This document shows positions 1-8,474 of a stretch of DNA of 64,000 nucleotides, piece after piece. The DNA is from Pseudovibrio brasiliensis (lineage in GTDB: Bacteria; Pseudomonadota; Alphaproteobacteria; Rhizobiales; Stappiaceae). Made by a program: the position numbers and the translations under genes. The notes beneath the pieces were generated by a model that saw only the letters and a program-made list of their open reading frames with translations, had not been told where the DNA came from and searched no databases. The stretch covers positions 2,862,501 through 2,926,500 of the forward strand of contig NZ_CP074126.1 in assembly GCF_018282095.1 (NCBI RefSeq), read 5' to 3'. Every line of letters starts with the position of its first letter. Position 1 is the first letter of the stretch.

Positions 1-684
1 AGTCGCGTAATCGCCAGCCAGACAAGCTTCCTGGAATTGAGAGCACAATGCCGGAGCAATGTTCGCAGTTACAGAAATGCAACCCTGGCCACCATGCGCA
101 TTAAAGCCAAGCGCTGTAATGTCTTCACCAGAAAGCTGGATAAAGTCCTTACCACACAGATGGCGCTGCTCAGATGCGCGCGCAAGGTTCGCCGTCGCAT
201 CTTTCACGCCAACAATGTTCTCCACTTCGTGGAACAGCTCAGCCATGGTCTGGCTTTCCATATCAATAATGGAACGACCCGGAATGTTATAAATGTAGAT
301 CGGCAGATCTACAGAAGCAGCAATCGCTTTGAAATGCGCCTTCAAACCAGCCTGATTTGGCTTGTTGTAGTAAGGTGTGACAGACAAAATCGCGTCCGCC
401 CCCACTTCCTGAGCGTGCTGCGCAAATTCAATTGCCTCAACCGGGTTGTTGGAGCCAGCGCCTGCCATGACAGGAACGCGACCTGCAGAAACCTCAACAG
501 CCATCTGCACGACACGCTTGTGCTCATCAAAAGAAAGCGTTGGACTTTCACCGGTTGTTCCCACAGGCACAAGCCCGTGGGAGCCCTGTTTTATCTGCCA
601 ATCCACGAATTCCCGGAAGGCCTTCTCATCCACTTTGCCATCCTTGAAAGGTGTGACAAGTGCTGGAATTGATCCTTTAAACAT
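1..684 (-). CDS. dapA: 4-hydroxy-tetrahydrodipicolinate synthase, 5' part (3' end off the left edge)
   Basis: Cytosolic lysine/diaminopimelate enzyme that condenses pyruvate with aspartate semialdehyde. The reading frame is open from the ATG at 684 to base 1 (228 codons of about 290), so the C-terminus is missing. The N-terminus [13 protein letters not shown], the GTTGESPTL segment (about residues 42-50), the tyrosine of YNIPGR (about Y130) and the Schiff-base lysine of GVKDATAN (about K159) are all family hallmarks. A GAGGAA ribosome site precedes the start. It is divergent from the lytic transglycosylase gene. In related alphaproteobacteria smpB often follows dapA, which would place it just left of the window (inference). 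Confidence 0.95.
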   Translation of the reverse strand, partial: MFKGSIPALVTPFKDGKVDEKAFREFVDWQIKQGSHGLVPVGTTGESPTLSFDEHKRVVQMAVEVSAGRVPVMAGAGSNNPVEAIEFAQHAQEVGADAILSVTPYYNKPNQAGLKAHFKAIAASVDLPIYIYNIPGRSIIDMESQTMAELFHEVENIVGVKDATANLARASEQRHLCGKDFIQLSGEDITALGFNAHGGQGCISVTANIAPALCSQFQEACLAGDYAT

Positions 685-996
685 CTCAGGTTCCTCGTTG
701 GATTACATATATACAGAGCAAAATTTGCCAGTGCCCTCAAAGGGGTGGCATACAATAATGTGATCTAGCCTATCTCGGCAACATCACCAAGACCTTCTCT
801 TATAAGATTCGGGAATTTTTTTGTGCTCATATTTAGGCCAGTTTCACAGGTGAGTATTACGGGCCCTTCGGCAAAACATTAAACAGATATTTACCCTGTT
901 TGTGGCAAGCAGAATGAGGGACTTTTTGGGAATTAAACCGTCCGGTGCGTATTTGCCGGATTAACAGCACTCAGGTGAGACGGGCCAACGAGTAGT
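685..996. other. Divergent intergenic region between dapA and slt
   Basis: About 310 bp that must hold the promoters of both flanking genes. A 10-bp palindrome TCTTATAAGA lies about two thirds of the way along, before a T-rich stretch. I see no convincing ORF, RNA gene or named operator here. Confidence 0.5.
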
Positions 997-3294
997 ATGC
1001 GTATCCGTGAGTTTCTTTTAGTATCGACACGTGTTAGTGCGCTTGCCATTGCCACGACATTTTCCGCATCGGCATTTTCTGCTGTATCCTCTTTAAATCA
1101 CAGCGTAATTCCAGCTCCGAACCCTGCAAAGGTTGTGCGCACCGCCGCCCTGAGCACGCAGCAAGCTTCTGTACAACGCGGATCGCGTGCTGCCACACCA
1201 CGCTCTAAGCCACCCGTGATTGGCAAGGGCTATGCAGGTGGAACGAACAACACTCAACTGTCCAATTATGCCCCGGCAGCACCTGCAAACAACGGTCCGG
1301 CACAGGTTTCTGGACGCCCATCCAGCCCTCAAAATGCGCTGGAAGCGACTGCTGCGCTGACAAGTTCTTATCCACAGGGATTGAGCACAGCTCAAGCAAC
1401 AGGGTCCGTTGAACCACTCAAAACAGTGCTACAGCACGTCAAAGCTGGACGTCTGAATGAAGCACTGCGCGCCCGCAATGCATTGCCGAACAATCTTGAC
1501 CGCCGTCTGGCAGATTGGTTCATCATGCTGCGCGGTGGTCCGCAAACCCCCGTCACTCACATCGCTCAGTTCGCCGCAGATGCCCCGCACTGGCCAACAG
1601 CCAAAGTCGTGCGTGCACGTGGTGAAGCCGCCCTCGCCGCGTCCACTCTGACACCGGATCAGATCATCGCGGCATTCGGCTCTACTGTGCCTGAAACCAA
1701 TGACGGCAAACTAGCGCTGGCTAAAGCACATCTGGCCAAAGGCAACCGCAATGAAGCTGCCAAGCTCATTCGCCCGCTTTGGCAAACCACAGCATTTGAA
1801 ACAGAAGACGAAGCCGCCATCCGCAAGGTATTTGGCAGCCTGCTTCGCCAAAAAGATCACCGCCTAAGAGCTGAGATGCTCCTGTATCGCGACAGAGCAA
1901 AAGGCGCTGAACGCCTGCTCTCAGAGCTCTCACGCGATGAACAGACATATATAAAAGCACGCATCGCCAGCATTCGCAAAAACGGCAATGCACTCAGCAA
2001 GTTAAAGAGCGTTCCCCGCTCTATGAAATCAGACAGCAACTACCAGTTCGCGCTGATCCAACATTACCGCTTGCAAGGTGACTACAACACCGCTGCCAAA
2101 CTCATGGAAGCAGCCCCAACTGACCCGAAGGTGCTGCTGAAGGGCGATAGTTGGTGGAAGCAACGCCGCGACATTTCCCGAGAGATGATCGAGGCTGGGC
2201 AGCCACGCCGCGCCTATAACATCGCTGCCAATCACGCTGCAGAATCTCCGGGCATGATTGTTGAGGCGGAGTTCCACGCCGGTTGGTTCGCTCTGCGCTA
2301 TGTCGGTGATCCACGCCTTGCTGAACCTCACTTCAAACGCATCGCAAAACTAGGCAAAACCTCTCAGACCCTTTCCCGTGCCTATTACTGGCTGGGTCGC
2401 ACCCGCGAAGCGCTGAAAGACACAGAAGGCGCCGTCTCTTACTACCAGCAGGCAGGCGCTTTCCAAACTTCCTATTACGGACAGCTGGCCCTCGCCAAGC
2501 TCGGCATCAACCAAATGCCACTGGCCTCCCTGCCAGAAGTTACAGCAGCTGACCGGAACGCATTCGACAGTAACGAGCTCGTTCAAGCAATCAAACGACT
2601 GGACGAAGCCGGACTGCACAATGATACACTGTTGTTTTATACACACCTGGCGCGCACCCTACCGACCAACGGACAGATCAGGCTCCTCACAGAGTTTGCA
2701 GAGTCTCGGGGCGTCTATCAGTGGGCCACCATGGTTGGTCGTCTGGCACAGGCCGAACGCGTGGAAGCCGCACCGCTGGCTTACCCAACCAACGCAATTC
2801 CGCGCAAAACACGCATCACAAAAGGTGTAGAAAAACCAGTCGTTTACGCGATCGCTCGACAAGAGAGCTCATTTAACCCAAAAGCGCGCAGCAGTGCAGG
2901 CGCATTGGGATTACTTCAGCTCATGCCGGGGACAGCACGCGACACTGCACGCAATCTCGGCGTCTCCTACAAGAAGTCTCGCCTGACATCCGACCCTGCT
3001 TACAACGCCACCCTCGGCGCTGCATTCCTGGGCGAACTGGTGGATGAATTTGGCGGCTCCTACATCCTCACCTTCGCTGCTTACAACGCAGGCAAAAACA
3101 AGGTGAAGGAATGGATTGAACGCTTTGGCGATCCTCGCGATCCAAAGGTTGATCCGATTGACTGGGTTGAATCAATCCCTTACGGCGAAACACGAAACTA
3201 CGTGCAACGCATCACAGAAAACCTGCAGGTCTATCGCTATAAGCTTGAAAACAAGCCCCTGACCATCACGCAGGATCTTACACGCGGGTACTGA
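997..3294 (+). CDS. slt: Soluble lytic murein transglycosylase (Slt70-like)
   Basis: Periplasmic enzyme that cleaves the MurNAc-GlcNAc bond of peptidoglycan and leaves 1,6-anhydro-MurNAc ends. The 765-residue protein starts with a basic stretch and a hydrophobic signal peptide (about residues 1-30), followed by a Pro/Ala/Ser/Thr-rich linker and a long alpha-helical superhelix of TPR-like character. The C-terminal SLT domain (about 610-740) carries the catalytic glutamate of RQESSF (E623), then GALGLLQLMPGTA and the AAYNAG motif. Length and domain order match Slt70-type enzymes. The gene ends in a clear terminator. Confidence in the family is high; the N-terminal linker is low-complexity and lineage-specific. 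Confidence 0.93.
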   Translation: MRIREFLLVSTRVSALAIATTFSASAFSAVSSLNHSVIPAPNPAKVVRTAALSTQQASVQRGSRAATPRSKPPVIGKGYAGGTNNTQLSNYAPAAPANNGPAQVSGRPSSPQNALEATAALTSSYPQGLSTAQATGSVEPLKTVLQHVKAGRLNEALRARNALPNNLDRRLADWFIMLRGGPQTPVTHIAQFAADAPHWPTAKVVRARGEAALAASTLTPDQIIAAFGSTVPETNDGKLALAKAHLAKGNRNEAAKLIRPLWQTTAFETEDEAAIRKVFGSLLRQKDHRLRAEMLLYRDRAKGAERLLSELSRDEQTYIKARIASIRKNGNALSKLKSVPRSMKSDSNYQFALIQHYRLQGDYNTAAKLMEAAPTDPKVLLKGDSWWKQRRDISREMIEAGQPRRAYNIAANHAAESPGMIVEAEFHAGWFALRYVGDPRLAEPHFKRIAKLGKTSQTLSRAYYWLGRTREALKDTEGAVSYYQQAGAFQTSYYGQLALAKLGINQMPLASLPEVTAADRNAFDSNELVQAIKRLDEAGLHNDTLLFYTHLARTLPTNGQIRLLTEFAESRGVYQWATMVGRLAQAERVEAAPLAYPTNAIPRKTRITKGVEKPVVYAIARQESSFNPKARSSAGALGLLQLMPGTARDTARNLGVSYKKSRLTSDPAYNATLGAAFLGELVDEFGGSYILTFAAYNAGKNKVKEWIERFGDPRDPKVDPIDWVESIPYGETRNYVQRITENLQVYRYKLENKPLTITQDLTRGY

Positions 3295-3319
3295 TCGCTT
3301 TCTTAAGCATTAATTTTTC

Positions 3320-3351
3320 AAAGAAGCCCGGCAATCTTGTCGGGCTTCTTT
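3320..3351 (+). terminator. Rho-independent terminator after slt
   Basis: Perfect 11-bp stem AAAGAAGCCCG/CGGGCTTCTTT with a 10-base loop, 25 bp after the slt stop. The 3' arm ends in T residues. Confidence 0.85.
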
Positions 3352-3595
3352 GCATCTGAAACCGAACGTCAACCTTCACCAAGCGAAAGCCAGCCCTACT
3401 CTCAACTTTGACAAGACAGGTGAACAAACGTGCCCTATGGTGAGGATAACCACCCAGCGAGTCATCAGGTACCTGTTACAAAGCGTAGTTACGACAAGCG
3501 CCTGAACAACACTTTTGAGCAACAGTCAGAAGCCGGGGAACAAACCGGACCGCTCTGCTTTCGCTGGAAACGCAGAAGCATTTCGGGAGGAACTC

Positions 3596-4501
3596 ATGCT
3601 TCAAGCCTCTGATTACATTGATGTTGATCTTCAAAACCTGACAGGTACAACCCGCTTCACCTGGAAAGCGAGCGACGGCCTCGCACTCTCCGCAAACATC
3701 TGGGAACCAGACAATCGCCGCGCCCCAACCGTCCTCTGCCTGCCCGGCCTCACAAGAAACACGCGAGATTTCTTCCACTTAGCAAACTTTTTGCAAGAAA
3801 ACGGCCTGCGCGTTATCGCCATGGATTACCGCGGCCGCGGCCATTCAGATCACTCTGAAGACTACGAGAGCTACAGCCTTGAGCAGGAAGCAGATGACAT
3901 CGACCGCGGCATCGAAGCCCTCGGCCTCACCAAGTTTGCCCTGGTCGGAACCTCTCGAGGCGGTCTTCATTCCTTCTCTATGGCACAGCGCCATCCTGAG
4001 CGCCTTTTATCTGTTGTTATCAACGATATAGGACCTGTCATCGAACCTCCAGCACTCGATGATATTGTCACCGCGGTTGGCACAGTCATGTCGCAACCGA
4101 GCATGAAAATCGCAGCAGAACGCCTGGCTTCCATACACGGCACAACCTTCACCGCGATGTCTGAAGCAGACTGGATAACCTTTGCCAATCAATTATATAC
4201 CCCCTTTTCAGAAGGCGTAACTCTTCGCTACGACAAACGCCTGGGTGACACCATCCGCGGCGAACACAAAGCCGCCCCGGAAGAAGACCTCTGGCCATCC
4301 TTCAACGCCATGAAGCCAATCCCACACCTTCTGCTCCACGGCGAGAACTCGCGCCTTCTTTCAACAAACACCGTCGAGATGATGCAACAAAAGCATGAAC
4401 ACATGGAGCTTCTGACAGTGCCCAACCAAGGTCATGCGCCACTGCTGTGGGACAATCTCAGTCAGGGTCACATCCTGAACTTCATTCTCCAACACGCCTA
4501 A
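3596..4501 (+). CDS. Alpha/beta hydrolase
   Basis: Alpha/beta-hydrolase fold enzyme of about 301 residues; the substrate cannot be told from sequence (esterase, lactonase or C-C hydrolase are all possible). The nucleophile elbow GTSRGG places the catalytic serine at about residue 120. The oxyanion-side LPGLTRNTRDF segment precedes it, and the catalytic histidine lies in NQGHAPLLW near residue 280. I chose the ATG at 3596 because GGGAGG sits 5 bases upstream. A TTG at 3515 would add 27 residues but has no good ribosome site. There is no signal peptide, so it is probably cytosolic. It stands alone between two terminators. Confidence 0.85.
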   Translation: MLQASDYIDVDLQNLTGTTRFTWKASDGLALSANIWEPDNRRAPTVLCLPGLTRNTRDFFHLANFLQENGLRVIAMDYRGRGHSDHSEDYESYSLEQEADDIDRGIEALGLTKFALVGTSRGGLHSFSMAQRHPERLLSVVINDIGPVIEPPALDDIVTAVGTVMSQPSMKIAAERLASIHGTTFTAMSEADWITFANQLYTPFSEGVTLRYDKRLGDTIRGEHKAAPEEDLWPSFNAMKPIPHLLLHGENSRLLSTNTVEMMQQKHEHMELLTVPNQGHAPLLWDNLSQGHILNFILQHA

Positions 4502-4515
4502 GCACACAAAAAAGA

Positions 4516-4541
4516 GGAGTTGGATCATTTAATCCAACTCC
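4516..4541. terminator. Bidirectional terminator between hydrolase and porin genes
   Basis: Perfect 10-bp stem GGAGTTGGAT/ATCCAACTCC with a 6-base loop. It lies in the short gap between convergent genes, with an A-run on the left giving a U-run to leftward transcripts. Confidence 0.75.
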
Positions 4542-4566
4542 CAAGTTCTTCAAGAAACTCTGTATT

Positions 4567-5799
4567 TTAGAAGGTCGTCTGAACCCTAAAGAGCGCACTC
4601 GCTTCATCAAAATCCTTCTCATCATCTGGAGACGTTCTGGAGTACCCAAGATCTACCCCCATCTCCATGCCGGCAACCGGTGACCAGACCAGATCCCAAT
4701 CTAACGCAAACCGATCAAAATCCGGAAGCGCCGCACCAGTCGGCGTATCAACCACCGCATAACTGGCATCAAAATCAGTTCTCACCTCCGGCGTCACATA
4801 GTGTGTAAACCCGCCAGAGAAGGACAGCGCCTCAGTCTTCCGTGTATCACCATTGATGTAATAGGCGTCAAAAACTTCATCGTTATCAATGCCTACGTAA
4901 GAAACTGCACCATTTGCATACTGGAACTGCAAGGCCATAGCATCCTGACCACCCAGTTGCGGCAGGTTAATAATAGCCCCTGCCCCCATGGCCCAACCGA
5001 TATCACCGGGAACATAAGCAGCTTCCGGCCGAATGTTGGTGACAGCAGCTGCAAGCTTGGCACTGCCCCAATCCCCATCCATCCGGAACGCCGCAATTGC
5101 ATCCGGCGCTTTGTTACCAGCCTTACCATTCTCACTTGCAACACCCGTAAACACACCATGCGCACGATAAACTGGGTCTTCGATGGAAACGGTCACAGAC
5201 ACACCACCATCAAACACTTCTGTATAAGCCGCAGCCCACGAGTTGGTATCAGACCAGTCCCGATGCACCGCCCCAAACGTTGCTCCAGTAAAGAAGTCAA
5301 ACAGCGAACCCGTCCGTCCAATCGTAAAACCACCAAACTGAATGTAGGCCTTGTTCAAATCCATTTCCGGAGACTCTCCATACCGTTCAGTATCGGAGTC
5401 CACGGTAGCACGAAGCTCAGAAAACGTACGAACAAAGCCAAACTCGGTCTCAGATCGCGCATCCATACGGACGTAAGACCGCGCCCGGAAGCGCATGGAG
5501 TTGAGATCACGCCCCTTAGGACCATCATCAACCACCCCACCCCAGTTATTGGGCTTCTTCGGGAACCGACGATACTGCGCATCTGTCCGTACCCGCCCAC
5601 TCAAACGCAGACATGTTTGTGTTCCTGGAATAAAGAAAAAGCCCTCTCCGTAAGCATCACAAACCTGAACGTAGTCCAGCGGCTCCACCAGATTGAGTGG
5701 CTCAGGCTCAGCTTCAAAAACAGGTTTAGGCAAGTCAGTCGCCTGTGCTGCTACTCCGAATGACAGCAAGACCGGCAGGAATATTAGCTTCTTCGTCAT
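4567..5799 (-). CDS. Outer-membrane porin, alphaproteobacterial Porin_2 type (copy 1)
   Basis: 410-residue beta-barrel porin, expected as a trimer in the outer membrane for passive diffusion of small solutes. A signal peptide ends near AAQATDLP. The mature N-terminus has YVQVCDAYGEGFFFIPG followed by TCLRLSGRVR, including the family's two conserved cysteines. The protein ends in VQTTF with the C-terminal phenylalanine used for barrel assembly. GGAGG lies 9 bases before the ATG. It is the most divergent of the four tandem porins: it lacks the poly-alanine signal peptide of the others and has an acidic proline-rich segment just after cleavage. Pore selectivity cannot be judged. Confidence 0.92.
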   Translation of the reverse strand: MTKKLIFLPVLLSFGVAAQATDLPKPVFEAEPEPLNLVEPLDYVQVCDAYGEGFFFIPGTQTCLRLSGRVRTDAQYRRFPKKPNNWGGVVDDGPKGRDLNSMRFRARSYVRMDARSETEFGFVRTFSELRATVDSDTERYGESPEMDLNKAYIQFGGFTIGRTGSLFDFFTGATFGAVHRDWSDTNSWAAAYTEVFDGGVSVTVSIEDPVYRAHGVFTGVASENGKAGNKAPDAIAAFRMDGDWGSAKLAAAVTNIRPEAAYVPGDIGWAMGAGAIINLPQLGGQDAMALQFQYANGAVSYVGIDNDEVFDAYYINGDTRKTEALSFSGGFTHYVTPEVRTDFDASYAVVDTPTGAALPDFDRFALDWDLVWSPVAGMEMGVDLGYSRTSPDDEKDFDEASALFRVQTTF

Positions 5800-6055
5800 G
5801 GTATCGAACCTCCATCCGTCACTCGGAGTAGTCGAACACCCACAAATGCGCCGCTATTAATCGGCTGCAATGACTACCCCTGTGCAACTAGACAATTACG
5901 CCAAGGTTCAATTTTCGCAATTACTATAGATTGGGCAGGATTTTCTCACCCAATCGAAACGAGCAAAGGATTTAACTGAGCAAAATAGTACGGATTAAGA
6001 GATCACCCAATCGGATTACTCATTGAGAACTTAAGTACCACGCACAAATGGGAAA

Positions 6056-6080
6056 GCCCGACGGGTTGGAACCGCCGGGC
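6056..6080 (-). terminator. Terminator-like hairpin, distal to porin copy 2
   Basis: 9-bp stem GCCCGACGG/CCGCCGGGC with one mismatch and a 7-base loop, about 200 bp past the copy 2 stop. The sequence beside it (TGAGAG...GATTGAAAGATCAGGAT) resembles that beside the copy 4 terminator (GAGAG...ATTGGAAAATCAGGAT). This suggests it once terminated another porin copy. Confidence 0.45.
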
Positions 6081-6131
6081 CTGAGAGACTGATTGAAAGA
6101 TCAGGATATATGAACTTCAACCAGATATAGA

Positions 6132-6158
6132 TTAGAAGGTTTTGACCAAAACCAAAAC
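6132..6158 (-). pseudogene. Possible decayed porin 3' end
   Basis: Reading leftward, the last eight codons before TAA at 6134-6132 give VLVLVKTF. This resembles the VQTTF/VQYTF barrel ends of the neighbours. The DNA around the stop (ATTAGAAGGT on the + strand) is identical to that at the end of copy 3. An in-frame TGA interrupts the frame nine codons upstream of the TAA, and no more homology is visible. It is followed by the hairpin at 6056-6080. Chance similarity is possible because the match is short. Confidence 0.3.
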
Positions 6159-6242
6159 TCATAAAATCTTGAAGTAGTACCTTCCTATACCCCCTGCACA
6201 TACAAGTCTGTGGCAGGTATCACATCAAGGCTTTATACAAAC

Positions 6243-6269
6243 GGTCCCGGCGACACCGCCGCCGAGACC
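6243..6269 (-). terminator. Terminator of porin copy 2
   Basis: 10-bp stem GGTCCCGGCG/CGCCGAGACC with one mismatch, 17 bp after the copy 2 stop on the minus strand. It is followed leftward by GTTTGTAT. Confidence 0.6.
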
Positions 6270-6285
6270 CTCAATCTAAGAGATC

Positions 6286-7476
6286 TTAGAATGTGTACTG
6301 TACGCGAGTGGTAACTTTTGCTGTATCTGCGTCGTTACCAGCAGCATCTTCAGTGTTAGCCCAACCAGCATCAAGAATGATGTTCAGACCGGCCACTGGA
6401 GAGTAGTCGAGAGAACCGTTTACAGAAGTAACAGATGCGTCCTCATCCAGCTGGTCGAATGCAGAGTAAGAAACGTCCAATGCACCAGTAAGCTTGTCAG
6501 ACAGACCTGCTTCTACACCAGCTACGAGAGTGTAGGATTTCACAGCGTCATCTGAAGATTCAAGGAAGAGAAGATCCTGTGCACCACCAGTGTAAGAAAG
6601 TGCGTTGTGTGCATAAGAAGCACCGAAGCCGAGCTTTACATCTTCACTAACGTTAGCTTCTACAGTTGCAGCAATCGCATAACCGTAAGCAACATCACCA
6701 TTCAAAGCACCAAGCAGCGGGCCAGAACTTGCAAACTCAAAATCTTCAAATGCATGTACTGCACCTGAGAGATTCGCACTGAACATACCCTGTGTCACAC
6801 CCAAGGAAGCTTCGAAGTTCACAGTTTTAGAAGCCTGCTGTGAGAACACTTTCTCCGCGTCACTAATAGCACCATCTTTGTCGAGATCAACACCAAATGC
6901 GTTACCAGATGCATAGGAGTCCATCAGACCGAAAGATGCAGTTACGCCGTTGCCGAAGGATGTAGACGCAGAAAGCTGCAGTGCATCTTCACCACCAGAA
7001 GCTGGACCAACGGTACCGATAGCGGAGTAACCACCAAATGCGGAGTAAACAGAACCTGTGCGGCCAATGGTAACGGTTGTATTATCAAAACCAAACTGAA
7101 GATAAGCAGATCCAACTTCTACGGAGCTACTAGAATCATCATCCCATTTAGTGTTGAGCTCAGTATAAGTTTTAATGGACGCAACTTCAGTGTCAGTCAT
7201 GGACTCAAGGTATACATAACCTTTAGCATACGCGGAGTAGCTGTTATCTCCACGATCATAACCTTCAGTCAGATCATGTGAAGTATAGTTGGTGCGGATA
7301 CGGCCGTGTACGCGGATGCAGGTGTCCTGACCTGGCAGCTGGAAGTAGCCAGCGCCGAATGCGTCACATGCCTGCACGTAGTTTACTGGCTCAGCAACTA
7401 CTGGAAGGTCAGCAGCCATTGCTGGAGTTGCAGCTGCAGCAGCTGCTGCTGCGATAGCGAGTTTCTTGAAGTTCAT
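6286..7476 (-). CDS. Outer-membrane porin, Porin_2 type (copy 2)
   Basis: 396-residue porin. It has a poly-alanine signal peptide (cleavage near PAMA-ADLP), the motif YVQACDAFGAGYFQLPG with TCIRVHGRIR (both conserved cysteines present) and the terminus VQYTF. I take the ATG at 7476, with GGGAAG 6 bases upstream. A GTG immediately before it would sit too close to that site. It shares the DAFGAGYFQLPG block with copy 3, so these two are the closest pair. A leader of 100 bp or more includes the nested inverted repeat at 7580-7636. Confidence 0.93.
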   Translation of the reverse strand: MNFKKLAIAAAAAAAATPAMAADLPVVAEPVNYVQACDAFGAGYFQLPGQDTCIRVHGRIRTNYTSHDLTEGYDRGDNSYSAYAKGYVYLESMTDTEVASIKTYTELNTKWDDDSSSSVEVGSAYLQFGFDNTTVTIGRTGSVYSAFGGYSAIGTVGPASGGEDALQLSASTSFGNGVTASFGLMDSYASGNAFGVDLDKDGAISDAEKVFSQQASKTVNFEASLGVTQGMFSANLSGAVHAFEDFEFASSGPLLGALNGDVAYGYAIAATVEANVSEDVKLGFGASYAHNALSYTGGAQDLLFLESSDDAVKSYTLVAGVEAGLSDKLTGALDVSYSAFDQLDEDASVTSVNGSLDYSPVAGLNIILDAGWANTEDAAGNDADTAKVTTRVQYTF

Positions 7477-7579
7477 CACAAGCTTCCCATAATTAGGGTT
7501 TTAAACTTTATTTAAAACAGATCATCAAACAGCAACTCAGGTGCATGCACCTTCATCAAACGTGTTTGAACTGTCCCCG

Positions 7580-7636
7580 TGAACCTTCCGCCTCAAATCA
7601 AGCGCCTACTTGATGAGAAAGCCCCCTGAAGGTTCA
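7580..7636 (-). promoter_or_regulatory. Nested inverted repeat in the leader of porin copy 2
   Basis: Outer arms TGAACCTTC (7580-7588) and GAAGGTTCA (7628-7636) enclose an inner hairpin ATCAAG-N6-CTTGAT (7597-7614). It lies about 105 bp upstream of the copy 2 ATG. It could be a structured 5' leader, a regulator-binding site or a small-RNA terminator; sequence alone does not decide. Confidence 0.4.
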
Positions 7637-8401
7637 TGAGGAGAAATTACAATGATAAGAGTTTTAGGCAAGCCTATTAAGCTGATCATATTGCCTATTC
7701 CTACTTGTCAAAATTCACATGTGTTTTTTTTACAACACGACAAACAGGCAAATCAAATCGGTCTATAAGCAGCAAAAGTCGTCATCTCGCATCTATGACA
7801 GCATGAAGATACGACTTGGGAGAAATATTTTAGGGGATTTTATTTATTAAAATCAATAAATTAACGCAAAAAAATAGAGAGCAAGACAAAATAACAGCAA
7901 CGTCCCGCATACGACATAAACGTTTATAGGCGCATCAGCATCTCTCTCACAGCGCAGTGTGAATAAAATAGATAGAGAAATAGGCAATCATGTCCAAGTT
8001 CGATCTAGGTTACCTTTTGAACTTTGTAATCGAGATCAAATTGAAGACCCTAGCTATCTCATAGAATTAGACAAGGACCTGACATACACATGAAGGTAAA
8101 GAGTGCCAATGGAGGTATCAAGCGAATACTTATATTTCCATTAATAGGCGCATGTGGGCACGACTATCAGTTACAGCAATACGCAAGCTATAAACTCCGT
8201 CGCCGCTCATCGAATCAGAATCTAGCTAACAAATAATCTAATGAACGTAAACAGAGCACCTTTTCAAAACAGACGCGCATGACGCTACGAGCAACCGTGA
8301 TGTTGAAGGTAAAAGCTGCCTTGACGACATAACCATAACCCTTACCGCTTATCAAATAGACTTTACTCTTCTTGGGAAAGCCCTACTTGAAGCACAAAAA
8401 A

Positions 8402-8428
8402 GCCCCGGTAGCTTGTAACTACCGAGGC
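8402..8428 (-). terminator. Terminator of porin copy 3
   Basis: 10-bp stem GCCCCGGTAG/CTACCGAGGC with one G-U-type mismatch. On the minus strand it is followed by six or more T residues. A textbook rho-independent terminator. Confidence 0.85.
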
Positions 8429-8474
8429 TCTCAAAAACCAAATAGCGATTAAACTATCAATTTTTTACACCAGA

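Larger units (their letters stand above)
5800..6285. other. Spacer between porin copies 1 and 2
   Basis: Holds the leader and promoter of copy 1 (reading leftward) and the 3' region of copy 2. It also contains two GC-rich hairpins and a porin-like terminal codon stretch, listed separately. I see no intact ORF. Confidence 0.6.
7477..8474. other. AT-rich 1-kb spacer upstream of porin copy 2
   Basis: About 1 kb with no gene I can support. It contains the copy 2 leader and promoter, the inverted repeat at 7580-7636 and the terminator of copy 3. A 48-codon ORF at 8090-8236 (+) has a lipobox-like LIGAC, but its nearest AAGGA is 13 bases upstream and I do not call it a gene. The AT richness is in sharp contrast to the flanking coding DNA. 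Confidence 0.5.

Noticed and set aside
37-672. 211-codon + strand ORF
   Set aside because: Lies antisense to dapA in full; the minus-strand frame has every DapA hallmark, whereas this one has no recognisable features.
4801-5763. 320-codon + strand ORF
   Set aside because: Antisense to porin copy 1, cysteine- and arginine-rich nonsense composition, no ribosome site.
7990-8064. 24-codon ORF in the porin spacer
   Set aside because: Too short, with no ribosome site; expected by chance in AT-rich DNA.
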